A DNA stretch of 64,000 nucleotides from Tamarix chinensis (Eukaryota; Streptophyta; Magnoliopsida; Caryophyllales; Tamaricaceae): assembly GCA_030549775.1 (NCBI GenBank), contig CM060177.1:88197236-88261235 (forward strand), in the 5' to 3' direction. A program made the translations under genes and the position numbers. The notes beneath the pieces are model-generated. The model saw only the letters and a list, made by a program, of their open reading frames with translations. It was not told where the DNA came from and did no database searches. The number at the start of each line of letters is the position of its first letter. Positions within the stretch are counted from its first letter, which is position 1. Positions 32,917-46,100 of the stretch are shown here, one piece after another.

Positions 32917-35302
32917 AGGAGGTGGCAATCGAGTCGGGCGGGTTGGGTTCGGGTCGGATCATTAATGGGTCGGGTCATTTTGAGTCATTTGACTTTTGCA
33001 GGTCGGGTGAGGGTCGGGTCGGGTCATTAACGGGTCGGGTCATTTCGGGTCATTCAATTTGTCGGGTCGGGTCGGGTCATTTTGGGTCAATTTGTCTGGT
33101 CGGTTCAGTTCCGGGTAGGGTCATTTCGGGTCAATTTATCAGGTCGGTTCAGTTTCGGGTCAGGTCATTTCAGGTTAATTTGTCGGGTCGGGTCCGGTCC
33201 GGCCGTTCGGGTTAAGAAAACTCGGATTCGGATAATTTCGGGTTAACACTACTGGTAGGATCGGGTTGGTTTCGGGTTATTTTCTAGTTCACATGAGTAG
33301 GTGGCTTCGGCCAGTTCAGGTCATTTCATGTAATATGACGGGTTAGTTATGTCCGAGTTGTTTCGAGTTAAGTTGATGGGTGGGGTCATTTCATACAATT
33401 TGACGGGTTGGATTCAATTAGTTACGGGTTAACTTAATGGGTCGGGTCAGGTCAAGTTTTGACGGGTTTACTCATATTCGAGTCCAAGTAATTATCATTT
33501 CATAAATCATAAATATTAGAGACAGACAATCATAAGATTAATATTGCAGATCAAAGAATTAAAAATATTAAATGCGCTTTATTTTCACAAATAAATAGTA
33601 AAGATATTTATAAATTTTAATAATAAAAAATATTACGCTTTGAATCAAAAAAAATATTTATCATTGATTATAATTTATTTGATAACTTAAAATATTTAAT
33701 TACTTAAAAAAAGATAATTTTATAAAATAAAGATGATCAAAACAAGACTATACAATGTATAATTATCATTTATTACATTGTATATATTAGATACAATCAT
33801 AAGATTACTGGTAAAGATAAATGAAATAAGAATATTATATGTGTTTTATTTATACAAAGGTAAATAATAAAGATATTTAAAAGTTTTAAGAGTATTATAT
33901 TTGAATGCTTTAAATATTTATAAATTTTACAAGTAAAAATATTATATGTTTATCATATATTATATTTAATTGATTACTTAAAAAAATATAATTTTATAAA
34001 ATAAAGGTGAGCATAACAAGAATATACAATATATAATTATCATTTATTACATTGTAAATATTATATAAAATACAATAATAGGATCACTAGTAAAGATAAA
34101 TGAAATAAGAATATTATATGTGTTTTATTTATACAAAGGTAAATAAAATAATATATATATTTATAAGTTTTAATAGTATTATATTTGATTACTTTAAGTA
34201 TTATTTTTTTATCTAATAATTTTTATATCATTTATTCTATCTCTTTTTTTCATATTCATTTCTCTACATAATTTATCTAATTAATTTCTCTAGTTGTATT
34301 TATTTTATTAACATTATTATATTTATATTTTTATTGTACTATTTTTATTAATTATATTATATTTGTATTTTTATTGTAATATTTTTATTAATTATTATTA
34401 TTATAGTAAAAAAACTATAATAAGTTATTTTAAACATAATTTAAATTAAATAATAATTTTATATATTTTCATAAATTATTAATTATTATTTATAAATTGA
34501 TATAAATTAAAAATTAAATAATTTAAAATTATTATAATTAACAAAAATAATTAGATATTGTAAATTTAAAATTAATGAATGTAGAATACTAAATTATATT
34601 TAAAGTAAATGAATAATATTAAAAGAAAAAATATAACTAAAACTTTAAATTTAGGGTTGTAACGTGAGATACTCTTAATACGAGGTATAATTATTAGTTG
34701 TTGGATTTTGTGGTGATAAGTGATAACTGATAAAGGACACTATTATGCTCTTCTATTAAGAGTTTCTTCAAATAGATGGATGAGTGGATGTAATGGAACA
34801 CTTTTTAAAAATTATTCTACAGGCTTACAACTGGATGTTTAGCTTTTTATTTTAGTTTTTTATTTATTAATAATATATCTTATTAGGATATCATTAATAA
34901 ATAAGAATGTCTAGGGTAAAATTATGAAAAATAAGTACAATTTATAAAATACTATATTTTTAAAAGCTTTAAATGAATAATAAAATATGTGTAATTTATT
35001 ATTATTATAATATATTTTGATGTCTGATCAGGTTAATGTTGGGTCAGATCGGGTGATTGTTTGGTCGGGTCAACGTTGGGTCGGGTCGATGATGGGTCGG
35101 GTCGCTATCGGGTCGGGTTAGTGATGGGCCGGGTCGCTATCGGATCGGGTCAATGATAGGTCATGGGTTGGGATCGGGTCGGGTCGGGTTCTGGACGGGT
35201 TTATTTTTATCGGGTCGGGTCAGTGTCGGGTCGGTTCTGGGTCGGGTTGGGTTGCTAAATTTTTCGGGTCGTATCGGGTCGGGTCAACTTTTGCCAACTC
35301 TG
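32917..35302. mobile_element. GGGTCGGGTC-rich non-autonomous DNA element (hAT-like)
   Basis: The right end, read on the minus strand, is CAGAGTTGGCAAAAG; the left end reads AGGAGGTGGCAAT, an imperfect inverted match. Both ends carry dense GGGTCGGGTC/GGGTCATTT phrases (32930-33480 and 35030-35290). The core has no coding capacity and contains three tandem copies of a segment of about 270 bp. CAGNGNTGGCAA-like ends with CG-rich subterminal repeats are known from plant hAT-type elements. I see no clean 8-bp duplication (CACCTTTG left, TTTTGTTT right), so the exact borders and superfamily are uncertain. Confidence 0.65.
33482..34195. repeat. three tandem copies of a ~270-bp AT-rich unit
   Basis: ATCATAAGATTA and the following AAAGATAAATGAAATAAGAA...TTTTATTTATACAAAGG align at offsets of about 267 and 279 bp (33529, 33796 and about 34075). 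TACTTAAAAAAA...ATAATTTTATAAAATAAAG recurs at 33701 and 33975. The first copy is the most diverged. Confidence 0.85.
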
Positions 35303-36239
35303 TTTTGTTTTTGCTCAAATCCTTTCACTCTTTATTTCCTTAAATTTTCATTATTCATCTCATTAATTTCTAATAGAGCTATATTTTTTTTCTTAGTTTA
35401 TTTTCTAGATGTTCTGGAGGAGACAAGATAGAATACGTGCTTAGAAACCGAAGCCTTTTTCTTTAAGGATACCAGTCATGTTTAGGGTTTTATGTTAAAT
35501 GCCTTGCATGATGATGTGTATTATCATGCTATTATTACTATGTTGTTAAGAGAGTGATTTTAATGTCATGATATAAGAATATGATATTATATGATGAAAA
35601 TTGAGTAAGTTGAGAAGCATACAATATCACTATAGTAATTTCTATATTGAAACCGTAAGAGAATTCGTAAGATATATGGTGTTGTATTGTGGGTTGAATA
35701 TTTATTATAAGTGGTAAGTAAGTATAATTAAGATTTATGGTGGATTTGAAAGTGTTGATATCGAATATATAAGGTTTTCTTGACATAAGGGCATTTCATT
35801 ACCTGTAAAGGCATTTTGGTTAATATAAAGATTTTTATAATTTAATGTGTTTGGTAATATAAAGCATGCTAATAATATCATATGAAATGTTTTGAGTAAA
35901 GAAAAAATGGAACAGGTTCCACAAAATGAGGAAAATGCTTAATCTGGGAATGGTCATCCTAAATTGGTGATGTTATTATTACATGTACAAAATGTTAGAG
36001 TTATACTACTATTTTTTTAAATGTTTTTAATAACAGTATTTTAGGAAGGTATAATGAATTTGGTAATCATAGGAATACCTTGGGAAATTTTATGATATAC
36101 TTGTAAAATTAGGGTTTTGTAAGCCTCATGAATAGTAATTTTTTTAGATAGGGTTGTTATTGCATGTGTAAGACATTATAGTCAGGTCTAAATTTTGGGT
36201 ATGTTAGTAATAATAATAATAATAATAATAACTGAGGGA

Positions 36240-36244
36240 GATAT
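36240..36244 (+). repeat. target duplication of unit D, left copy
   Basis: GATAT here and at 54451-54455, directly outside the two ends of unit D. Confidence 0.85.
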
Positions 36245-36984
36245 TATAACACCCCAAAATTTACTACTGAAAAAAAATTTGCAGACTTAAGCGTGGAAGC
36301 TAAAATAATAAAAATAAAAAGTGTTACAGCCACACTTGGTATAAGTCTAGTTTCCTCTACCATTTTTATGCCAAGTTCTAAGGCTAAAATCATTATTCCA
36401 CTTAGGTTAATAACATGAATACAAAAATTGAAATAGATAAAATGTTAGATAAGTACCGTACTAATTAAAAACTATATCAACAGTTTACATAACTCAAGAG
36501 AGAAATTACAGGAGGACATAAGGGTCCAAATACAACCAAAAATAAGATAGCAAAAGAGACATCGGATAGTCCTACGCTCTCAAATCTGAACTACCAGCAT
36601 TTGATTGAACTCAAATGCTGACTTACAAAGTCTATTGCCCATTGAATAAGTAGGGGCCCATGAGAATGAACCTTTTAGTACAATAGTATAGAGCCACCGT
36701 TTATACCAAACTAATATGATAAAACAATATGGAACACATGCAAGGCATACAACTAACATTGTATAAGACATATACATACATATATGAGGATTGAGATACA
36801 GTAGTCATTTAGATAATCACATTCCATATAAGTCACGAACTACTCATATCCATTCATCTGAAACAAGTAAACTTAACAAAAGAAAATCCCAAAGATACCC
36901 TCTAAAGCAATAATTAAAACCCAACTCTACACCATAATTTTAACCTTCACAACATAATTCATGTCTCAGCATAAATCCTAACCA

Positions 36985-37270
36985 ATTACATACATCACAG
37001 GTATGTTCACAGGTATAATATACTAAGATCTATATCATCCTAGATATACTTACAGATATAATATAATAAAATCCTTAACATCACAGGTATACTTACGGGT
37101 ACATTATAATAAAATCCATAACATTACAGGTATACTTATAGGTACAGCATAAAAAAAATCCATAACATCACAAATATACTTACAAGTACAACATAATAAA
37201 ATTTATAACATCATAGGTATAATTACAGGTACACCATAATAAAATCCATGAAATTACAAGTATGTTCACG
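36985..37270 (-). repeat. 43-bp tandem repeat in unit D
   Basis: ACATCACAGGTATACTTACA followed by GGTACAACATAATAAAATCC recurs about six times, with starts near 37085, 37128, 37172 and 37215, a period of 43-44 bp. Confidence 0.9.
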
Positions 37271-37279
37271 AACGTAATA

Positions 37280-37430
37280 CCAACACAGGTAGGCACAACT
37301 GCTGCTACTGAAAGCACAGGTAGGCACAAAGGCCGCTATTGAAACCATAGGTAGGCACAAAGGCTATTATCGAAACCACGGTAGGCACAAAGGCTGCTAC
37401 TAAAACCATAGGTAAGCACACAGACTGCTA
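37280..37430 (-). repeat. ~38-bp GGTAGGCACAAAGGCTGCTA repeat in unit D
   Basis: Five imperfect copies of AGGTAGGCACAAAGGCTGCT followed by ACTGAAACCA, immediately after the 43-bp array. Confidence 0.9.
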
Positions 37431-38171
37431 CCAAATAATCCAATAATCCGATAATTATTATTTCAATCAACTCATATTATTTATATTTTTATTTACTTTT
37501 TTGAGGGGATATCAATCAACATAGAGATATAAAGGTACTCCAATCATACCGGTGCACCATGGTAACATAGTATCCTACCAACTATCAACCTAAGGACGCA
37601 AAGGTACCATGGTCGCACTGGTACATGAATGTAACACAGTTCCCTATCGACAAAGATACCTAATCCATAAGTATACATATCCCTATTAATCCTCAGAACA
37701 GAATAGAATAAGATGTATGGTCTAACTAGGACACTAAGGTACACTAGCAAAAATCTATAATATCAACCGTGGACTAAACCACGTTCTTAGGGTAGCAACC
37801 CCTAAGGAGCCACCATTCCAGATCTTAAGGTCTTTTACTTTAAGTATTAGTAATTTATAAAGGTAACCACAAAATCGTATACAATACAAATAAATCTAAT
37901 TTCCATGCCTAACTGTTTTTGCTTATTTCCAATCATTCGAGACAACCATAATTAAGGTCAATATTGAGGCCAACATTAAAATATACTAAGGCATCCTAGG
38001 TTCAATTATTCACATCTAGACACTTTCGGCTAAAAATGGCCAAAATACCCCTGAGACCAAAATTCCTAGATTATCATCTATTTAAATAATAATTTAATTT
38101 AATTTATTAACTTATCATGAAAAGGCTAAAACACCATTAATAAATTATTTCTTACACAATTTAAATTATCA

Positions 38172-38176
38172 GATAT
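38172..38176 (+). repeat. target duplication of unit E, left copy
   Basis: GATAT here and at 42836-42840. Confidence 0.85.
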
Positions 38177-38206
38177 TGTAACACTCCAAAATTCACTATT
38201 TTTTTA

Positions 38207-38658
38207 AGTAATTAAATTAAAACGTGTGAATCTCTGAAATGTTACCGTCATGATTAGTACGAGCCCGACCCACAACCATTCCCGTACTAACCACAAGGCT
38301 AAAGGAAATTTATTAATCATCATAAGTCAATCCCAAGAAAGACTTCAAGTAAACATTAAACAATTAAAATATAGAAATCAGAGTACATAATCAAAGTTCC
38401 TAAAAAGGAAATAAAGTTTACAATCGGTAAAAAGTAATTAAATTAAAACCTGTGAATCTCGGGAATGTTACCGCCATGATTAGTACAAACCCGACCTACG
38501 GCCATTCCCATAATAACCACAAGGCTAAAGGAAATTTATTAATCATCATAAATCAATCCCAAGTAAGACTTCAAGTAAATATTAAACAACTAAAATATAG
38601 AAATCGGAGTGTGTAGTCAAAGTTCCTAAAAAGGAAATAAAGTTTACAACCGGTAAAA
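38207..38658 (-). repeat. 226-bp tandem duplication at the 3' end of unit E
   Basis: AGTAATTAAATTAAAACSTG starts at 38207 and again at 38433. The two copies align to CAATCGGTAAAAA / CAACCGGTAAAAA with scattered C/T and G/A differences. Confidence 0.93.
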
Positions 38659-39067
38659 ATTAAGTCTAGGGTACTCAATACAAAAATAGAAAATCATAAA
38701 AGGGAAATCCGGCCACACCACTCTCGATCTTCGTGCTAAGTCCATACTCAGCACTCAGCCCCGCCTAATGCCTCCTGAATATTAAAGGCATCAAAATAGG
38801 TATCACCAACCTATACAAAGTCAGAGTGGCCTTCTGCTCGTGAGTATGAGTAGCACCCATAAAATGGGTGGTCAATACACTACGTACTGAGTAAGGTAAC
38901 CATACACTAAGGCCAACATACAAAAGCACATAATCTAAGTAGGATAACATAATAGCATACGATCATTCAAGTAAATACATAAAAGGCCCAATTATAATTC
39001 AGATGAATTATTTAATTAATCTTTGATCAGTACTCATTTCACACCATGCTTTTTTATCAATCCATGC

Positions 39068-39375
39068 AAGTATAGGAACCCCACTATTATAGCCGCTGGA
39101 TCGGTTACTTATAGGAAAAAACACACCTAACCATTATTATATACCCGTGGATCAGTCTAGCCCTTACTCGCATGGTGTTCCACTGTAAGTACTTAGTGTC
39201 TTTTATGTCTCTTAGTAAATTTAGGATTTGGTTTATTGAGCTTGGGATTCCCTACTAATATAGCCAGTGGAGCGGTCACTTATAGGGTAGAACGTACCTA
39301 ACCACTATTATAGCTAGTGGATCAGTCACTTATAGGGTATAACGCCCTAACCACTATTATATGATGGTGGATTGG
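39068..39375 (-). repeat. signature repeat array in unit E (5 copies)
   Basis: Copies near CCACTATTATAGCCRGTGG with ATCGG or ATCAG following, at about 39079, 39129, 39249, 39299 and 39349. Allowing for the 226-bp duplication, it sits at the same distance from the unit's end as in B, C and F. Confidence 0.9.
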
Positions 39376-40899
39376 TATGGGCCCAGCTCAATAATCTTCC
39401 ACTTTATATGATTAATTTCTTACAGTATCTTATTCAAAAGTTTCACCCTAGACATGCATGACTAACTCCCTCTACGCTTATCTTCCAAAAGGCCCGTCCC
39501 ATATCTTGAGACTGTTACACCTCCTAACTTGCCCCAATATTCTTTCCTCCTTACCCTAACTCACAATAGAGGCCCAACTCCTATGTGTATGGGTCAAGGC
39601 CCACTACCTTACACCTACAAGTCCACTCACTATCCTCACTCTAAGGTTTTCTCCAAAAATCCTAATTTGGGCCTATGTGGTCGATCCTTCTCCACCTCAC
39701 ACAACCCAAACTATTTTAACACCTCACACATCATAACCATTGGATTCGACCCTCATCAACTCACTTTACTCCCCAAGTACATATGTCACCATGAAACCCT
39801 AGGTGGCCAGACCAAACCCTAGCTGGCATGCCAAACCCTAGCATCCTCATTTCCACAGGTCAGCTCTCCATTTCTCACCTTCCACTCTTATCTTTCCATG
39901 GTACACATGCTCATCCCCCACCTGATAATTCCCATCCTTATCTCGTACTCCACTCATCCTAAATTATTTTTCCTTTTTACCACCTTCTTAGATTAGGGTT
40001 TTGTTCCAAACCCTAGCTCGGTCTCCTATGCACCCATATATTTTCCCAAATACTATTTTTCACCCAAAGCCTCCAATCACCCAAATAACTTTTCCACTAC
40101 CTTCCTCACAGCTCAAATCAACTTTCCATACGTAAAATTCACCCCCATGCAGACTATATCCATCCCATGAGAAACCCTAAAACTCTTTTGCAAACCCTAG
40201 ATTCTCCCATGCAAACCCAAGATTCTCCCATGCAAACCCTTAGGTTCTTCCATGCAAAACCCTAGATTCCTCCAGGCAAAACCCTAGATTCCTCCATGAA
40301 AAATCTTAGATTCTCCTATGCAAAGTTCATCCACTTTATTTTGCTTTAAGTCCCCTTTTATTCTTCCACTTATGGATCATGAAATATTTAGGTCTAACCC
40401 ACCTACATTAGCTAATTGATTTTCCCTTAGTCACCTTACTCTCCCATTTTTCTTTTTCATCTTTCCATATCACAATACCATATTAATATCCTCACATGCA
40501 TGTCCTAAAGGGCCATAACACATTACATCACATTTCACCATATATACATATTAACACATACCATAAGAGAGCATATAATCATACCTCAACTCCAAACTAC
40601 GCTACACATTAAACAGTTAAAATAATAGCACATGTTACACAACACATGGCAATCCAAGGCATATGCAACACATAGCACACATAAGGCCTTAGCTACATCC
40701 TTACCTAGCATGACACCGGTCTTGGAGCATGCTCCTATGCCTCCTTAGAATTTTGACTAGATTCACCTACAAGAGGGAAAAGCTAAGGATTAGGTTCCCT
40801 CCTACCAAAAATACTATTATTTATTAATTTATTCTAAGATTAGGGTTATAGATAAAATAATAATATAATAATAGTAACACAAACAAAATACTAATATTG

Positions 40900-40905
40900 C
40901 TAAGG

Positions 40906-40983
<78 letters not shown>

Positions 40984-41208
40984 GAAAAGATGATAATATA
41001 AGGTTTGAAGATTTTACCCTAATAATAATAATGATAATAAAAATAATAATAGTGATCATAATAAGTAATAATAATAATAATAATGATAATAATAATGATA
41101 ATAATAATAATAATGGTATTAATAAAAAATAATATGAAATAGGGTTTGGTCCCTACATTGAAATAATAATAATACTAATAATAAAAATAATAATAACAAA
41201 TAATAATG

Positions 41209-41240
<32 letters not shown>

Positions 41241-41310
41241 CAAAATAATTACAAAATAGGGTCTCAGTCCTATATAGTGATAATAATAACAATAATAATA
41301 ATAATAATAC
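40900..41310. repeat. (TAA)n microsatellites in unit E
   Basis: A run of about 25 TAA units at 40907-40983, then shorter runs at 41065-41115, 41160-41240 and 41281-41312, each separated by AGGGTTTGG- or ATAGGGTCTCAGTCC-like DNA. Confidence 0.95.
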
Positions 41311-41965
41311 AATTAAAATGAATAAGGCTTAATTAATTAGGGTTTAAGGGTTTAGGGTACCACCTAGGGTTGGTGGTGACTGGTGGCATCGGCGACGGTG
41401 CACAGGGGAGGCGGGGAAAGAGGGAAAAGAGAGGGTTAGATGAGTGTTGGCAATAGGAGAGGAAGAATGAGGGTGGAAGTTGGGGTTGAAGAGGTTACCC
41501 AGGTGCGGAGGGTTGGAATGAGGGTGGTAGTGCAGCCAAAGGTGGCAGCGCTTGGCGGCGGTTGTGGTGGTTGAGAGTGGAGGAAAGGGAGAAAGAGAGG
41601 AGGAGAGGGAGGAAGGGAAAAAGGAGGGTAGGGGGAGGTAGAGGAAGGTATGTAGGGTAATTTGGGAGTTGTAGGAAGTGGTGGTTGTGGCAGAAGTGGT
41701 GGCAAATGGTGGTGCGAAGGGCAGTAGAGGTGGAAGTGTGGTTGATTGAGAAGAAGACTCTGCACGGCCGGGTGGCTCATGCAAGGCAAATCGAGGGCGG
41801 AGGGTGGTGCAGTTAGATAGAGGGTGGTGTAGAGAGTGGTGCTGTGGGTGGATTGAGTGGAGGCGCTAGGCGACGACGACAGCTAGGGTGTCTAATCAGG
41901 CGGTGGTGCACGAGAGGAGATTTTGGGTTGTTGGGAAAGGCTTGACTCCAATGCTGGTTATGGGG

Positions 41966-41974
41966 TATTTATAG
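41966..41974 (-). promoter_or_regulatory. TATA box of unit E
   Basis: CTATAAATA on the minus strand, 862 bp into the unit, matching the box in unit C. Confidence 0.7.
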
Positions 41975-43128
41975 GGCCACTGGAGGGGGATAAGGTTAGA
42001 GGGGAGATGGGAGAATATAGGCAGGTAGGTGAGGCACACTGACCGACGAAGGCAGGCCAGCGCAGATCAATTTGTGGTAGGGCATGATTGACTAGAAAAA
42101 AGGAAATGGCATGCAAGAAGGGGGGAGGTTGGTTGGGTCAAACAGCAGGCGAGTCAGCAGGGAAAGAGAGGAGAGATCGACCGGTCAGCAGCGTGGTCGG
42201 CTGCAAGAATCTCAGGGGAGTTGGGGAGAGAGTTGCAGGTTGATAGGGAAGGAAGAAGCAGGTAAGGGTGAACTGTGCAGCTGGGAAAAAAAAGAAAAGA
42301 AAGAAAAGAAGAGGAGGTGGACCGGCCGAGCAACAGGGAAAATGAAACGCGACATATAGGCTTGGGTTGCGTCGAAGGAGAAAAGAAAAGGAAAGGGGAA
42401 ATGGGCAGATGGGCTGGCCCAAGTCGAGGGAGAGGAAGAGAAAAGAAAAGAAGAAGAAGGAAAAAAGAAGAAAAAGGAAAGAAAAGAAAGAAAAGAAAGA
42501 AAGAAAAGGAAAAAGGAAAAAAGGAAAAGAAAATAGGTAGGTTGGGATATTTAGAATATTTTAGTATTTTGGGATATTTAAAAATAATAATATTTTACTA
42601 AAATAATAATTAATTCTCTTTTAAGGTTATTTTAGAATTTTTAAAAGATTTTTCCTAAATTCCATTTTAATTAGAAAATCGTTCTAATTTTTCCTAATTA
42701 AAATATTTATATTTTCTCCTTAATTTGCCCTAATTAATTCCCTTTTATTTTAATAAGAATAATTTATTTAATTAATTTTCCTATTAAATTCTTAATTTGA
42801 TATAATTCTTTAATTAGAATTTTTGGGGTATTTCAGATATGTCAAATGACTATTTTGCCCTTATATATAATTTTGCACGTAAAATCCTTTTCACACCTTT
42901 AATTCATCCAAAACACATGCTCACATACCCAACAACATCTAATACACATTAAACATGTTTTATGAGATAAAAATCATAACATGCTCAAAATGACCAAATT
43001 ACCCCTATGGCACTTATCTATAATAATTATTCTAGAATTATGTTCAAGCATGCTCAACTTATTTGTTTATACATACCTATTATACAAAATATTTTCATGA
43101 CATAATAATCATTTTTATCACAAATTCA

Positions 43129-43143
43129 TACTCGATATATTTT
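43129..43143 (+). repeat. target duplication of LINE 2, left copy
   Basis: TACTCGATATATTTT here matches TACTCAATATATTTT at 48076-48090, one change in 15. Confidence 0.85.
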
Positions 43144-43169
43144 TTTTTATAAAAGAGAGTTGTATATCA

Positions 43170-46100
43170 TTAAGAAGAATTACAAATGAAGTTGTAGAAT
43201 TGATCTACCATCCCTACCATACCTCTAAACTTATCACTCCTACTAGGATGAGTACAGAGAGCAGACCTAATCAAGGCAATCCAATAAGATACCCTTTTCA
43301 AATCCCAAGCAACATTTGAAAAAATAATACCATTCCTAGCCTTCCAAACTTTATAGAAAGCTACAGCATAAAAACAAGAATAAAATTGAGCTTTTGTTGC
43401 ACCTCTACATCTAACTCTAGAGAAGTATCTCAGCAAGTCCTGCCAAGATCTGTGACTCTTCCTTTCCCTGTAAGCCTTAGTAATAGCAAACCATATCTTC
43501 TTCACCACGGGACAATGACAGAATAAATGAGAAATGGTTTCCTCCTAAGAATAGAAGCTGCATTGCAAACTGATGGATGGAACAAGGTTGATTAAGACAT
43601 CCTTTGTAGGAAGCCTGGAGTGAGCAGCCAACTAGAAAATAAACTTATGTTTTGGAGCTACTGGGTTGGACCACACAACTCTCCACCAACATACTTTAGG
43701 AGCGGAGAAACGTATGGCTTCATACACCTCTGCAATCTAGTAAAAATGATCCCTCTACCAAAGCTGGAATACAGGGAGCAACCAATTCCTTAAACCAAAA
43801 TTTTCTTCAGCAGCCCAGAAGCTATGCAAGGTAGGTTACAGGAGGAAAATTCCTACCTTTTTATGTAATAGGAATGAACCCATTTAAACCATAAGGCATC
43901 CTTCTTCTGATTGATCTGCATAAAAGCTTCCCCACTGCTGCCACATTCCAGGAATATAGGTCCAATATACCTAATCCCCCCTCCTTCTTGGGTAAGCATA
44001 CCACCCTCCAAGCTACTAAAGCTCTCTTAGTCTGAGACACTTTTCCTGACCAAGGAAAAGCCTTGCATAACCCCACAGCTTTATGCATAATCTTCTTAGG
44101 AAGAAGAAACACCTAGCTCCAGTAATTTGTAATGCCAAAAATGACAGATTTTAATAATTGCATTCTTCCTGCATAAGATAGCAACTTATTAGCCCAATGA
44201 TGCAGCCTGCCTGAGATTTTATGAACCAACACCATCATATCTGCATCCTTTAGCTTTCAAGCATCCAAAGGGACCCCTAAATATTTAAAAGGAAACTTCC
44301 CCTCTTGAAACTGAAGATGGGAAAGGATAGAGCTATTCAAAACCTAGTCCACACCACCCATAAATACCCTACTCTTACCAAGACTAACATGGAGCCCTGA
44401 AGTAGTAGAAAAATCAGATAAAATATCTCTAATAGCTTTCATAGAAGATAAATTAGCTTTGCAAAAAACCAACAGGTCATATGCAAAAGCTAAGTTGATA
44501 ATCCCCAATTTCTTGCATTTAGGATGACCTTGGATGTCCTCCCTCCCCCATAAAGTCTGAAAATGTTTGTTGAGAAACTCCATTACAATGACAAACAAGT
44601 ATGAAGACAAAGGACCCCCCTACCTTAGCCCATTTTTCCCCCTGAAAGGAGGTTGCAAGACATTGTTGACACACAAAGAATAAGAAACAGAAGACAGACA
44701 AGCCATTAGCACCTTGACAAAATGTAAAGGAAAGTGCAGACCAAGCATGACCTTCTCTAAAAAAATCCAATTTACAGAATCATAAGCCTTCCTCATATCC
44801 ACTTTGATCATGCATCTTGGAGAAATATGCTTCCTGTTATCCATATGTAGTAACTCATGAGCTAATAAGACATTATCTCCTATCCTTCTCCCCTTAACAA
44901 AACCAAATTGGGAAGCATGGATGATAACAAGTAGAAATTTTTGCAATCTTCCTGCTAAAACTTTTTCCAAAACCTTATACACCACATTGCAGCATGCAAT
45001 AGGTCTAAAATCAGCCACCTCTTGTGCATTCTCTGATTTTGGAATAAGAAGCAACTTTGTATGACCCATGAAGGAAGGAACAGCAGCTGTCTGGAACACC
45101 CTCCTTACCAAAAGCCATAGGTCATCCCCCAACACATTCCACGATGCCTTATAAAACCCTGCAGTAAACCCATCAGGCCTTGGTGCTTTATAGTGTCTAA
45201 TAGACCACAAGGCCTCTTTAACTTCCACTATAGAAATGGTTCTGATTAACTCATGTTGATAAGCCACGGGTAAACCTGGACCCTGCATAAAAACCTCCTA
45301 TGTGACACTTCCTGAGGCTTGACTCCCACTCCCCAAAAGATCATAGTAGAAAGACACAAAAGCCTTATAGATTTCAGCACTCTTTGAACACCATTGGCCA
45401 TCACTGAGCTTTATTCTCCTTATAACATTCTATTTCTGTCTGGCTTTCATAATAGAAAAAAAGTAATGGGAATTGGAATCCCCCAAATTTAGCCATTTAA
45501 TACCTGATTTTTGTTTCAAGAAACTTTCTTCACATCTTACATAAAACTCATACTGTTGCAGGCATAATTTCTCCTCTTGCTGCAATGATAAATTATGAGG
45601 TTGCTGAGCCAGTACTTCCTGACTCCTTTTCAACCTTACCCTAGCCTCCTGCACCCTGAAGGAAATTCCTCCAAACTTATCCCTGTTAAGGGACTTCAAC
45701 CTATACTTTACCTCCCTTAACTTGGCTTGAAAACTCCTTTAGTTAGAGCTTGCTGGAGACTGCTTCCAAATATCCACCACCAAAGGAAGAAAACCTAGAT
45801 CTAGAGTCCACATATCATAAAATTTAAAACGACCCCTAAAATGAGTCCTATTCTCATCCAAAACGATCATAGCAGGACTATGATCTGAAAATAGGGTTTC
45901 CTTAAACTGAGCATAAGACAGGAAATTTAGAAGACCATGCTAAGTTAACCATTGCCCTGTCCAACTTAGCCATAATTAAATTTCCACCCAAAATTCTATT
46001 TAACCAGGAAACTTCAATCCAATGAAAGTTAAATCATGAATTAATAATGAATTACAACAATTTCTAGCGTCTGTTACATCACTGAGATTAATAACATTAC

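Larger units (their letters stand above)
38177..42835 (-). mobile_element. long-LTR unit E (- strand, 4659 bp, inside D)
   Basis: The + strand left edge is TGTAACACTCCAAAATTCAC and the right edge GGGGTATTTCA, so in its own direction it starts TGAAATACCCC like unit C. It is flanked by an exact GATAT duplication. It contains the signature array (39068-39375), CCATGCAAACCCTAGATTCT repeats, GGTAAGGATG-type blocks (about 40710), TAA microsatellites, a TATA box (41966-41974, minus strand) and a purine tract (42420-42540). It aligns with C throughout in reverse orientation. A 226-bp duplication near its 3' end is unique to this copy. Confidence 0.92.

Noticed and set aside
33210..33437. GGGTCGGGTC repeats as a telomere-like or satellite array.
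   Set aside because: They are limited to the two fringes of one element and lack a constant period.
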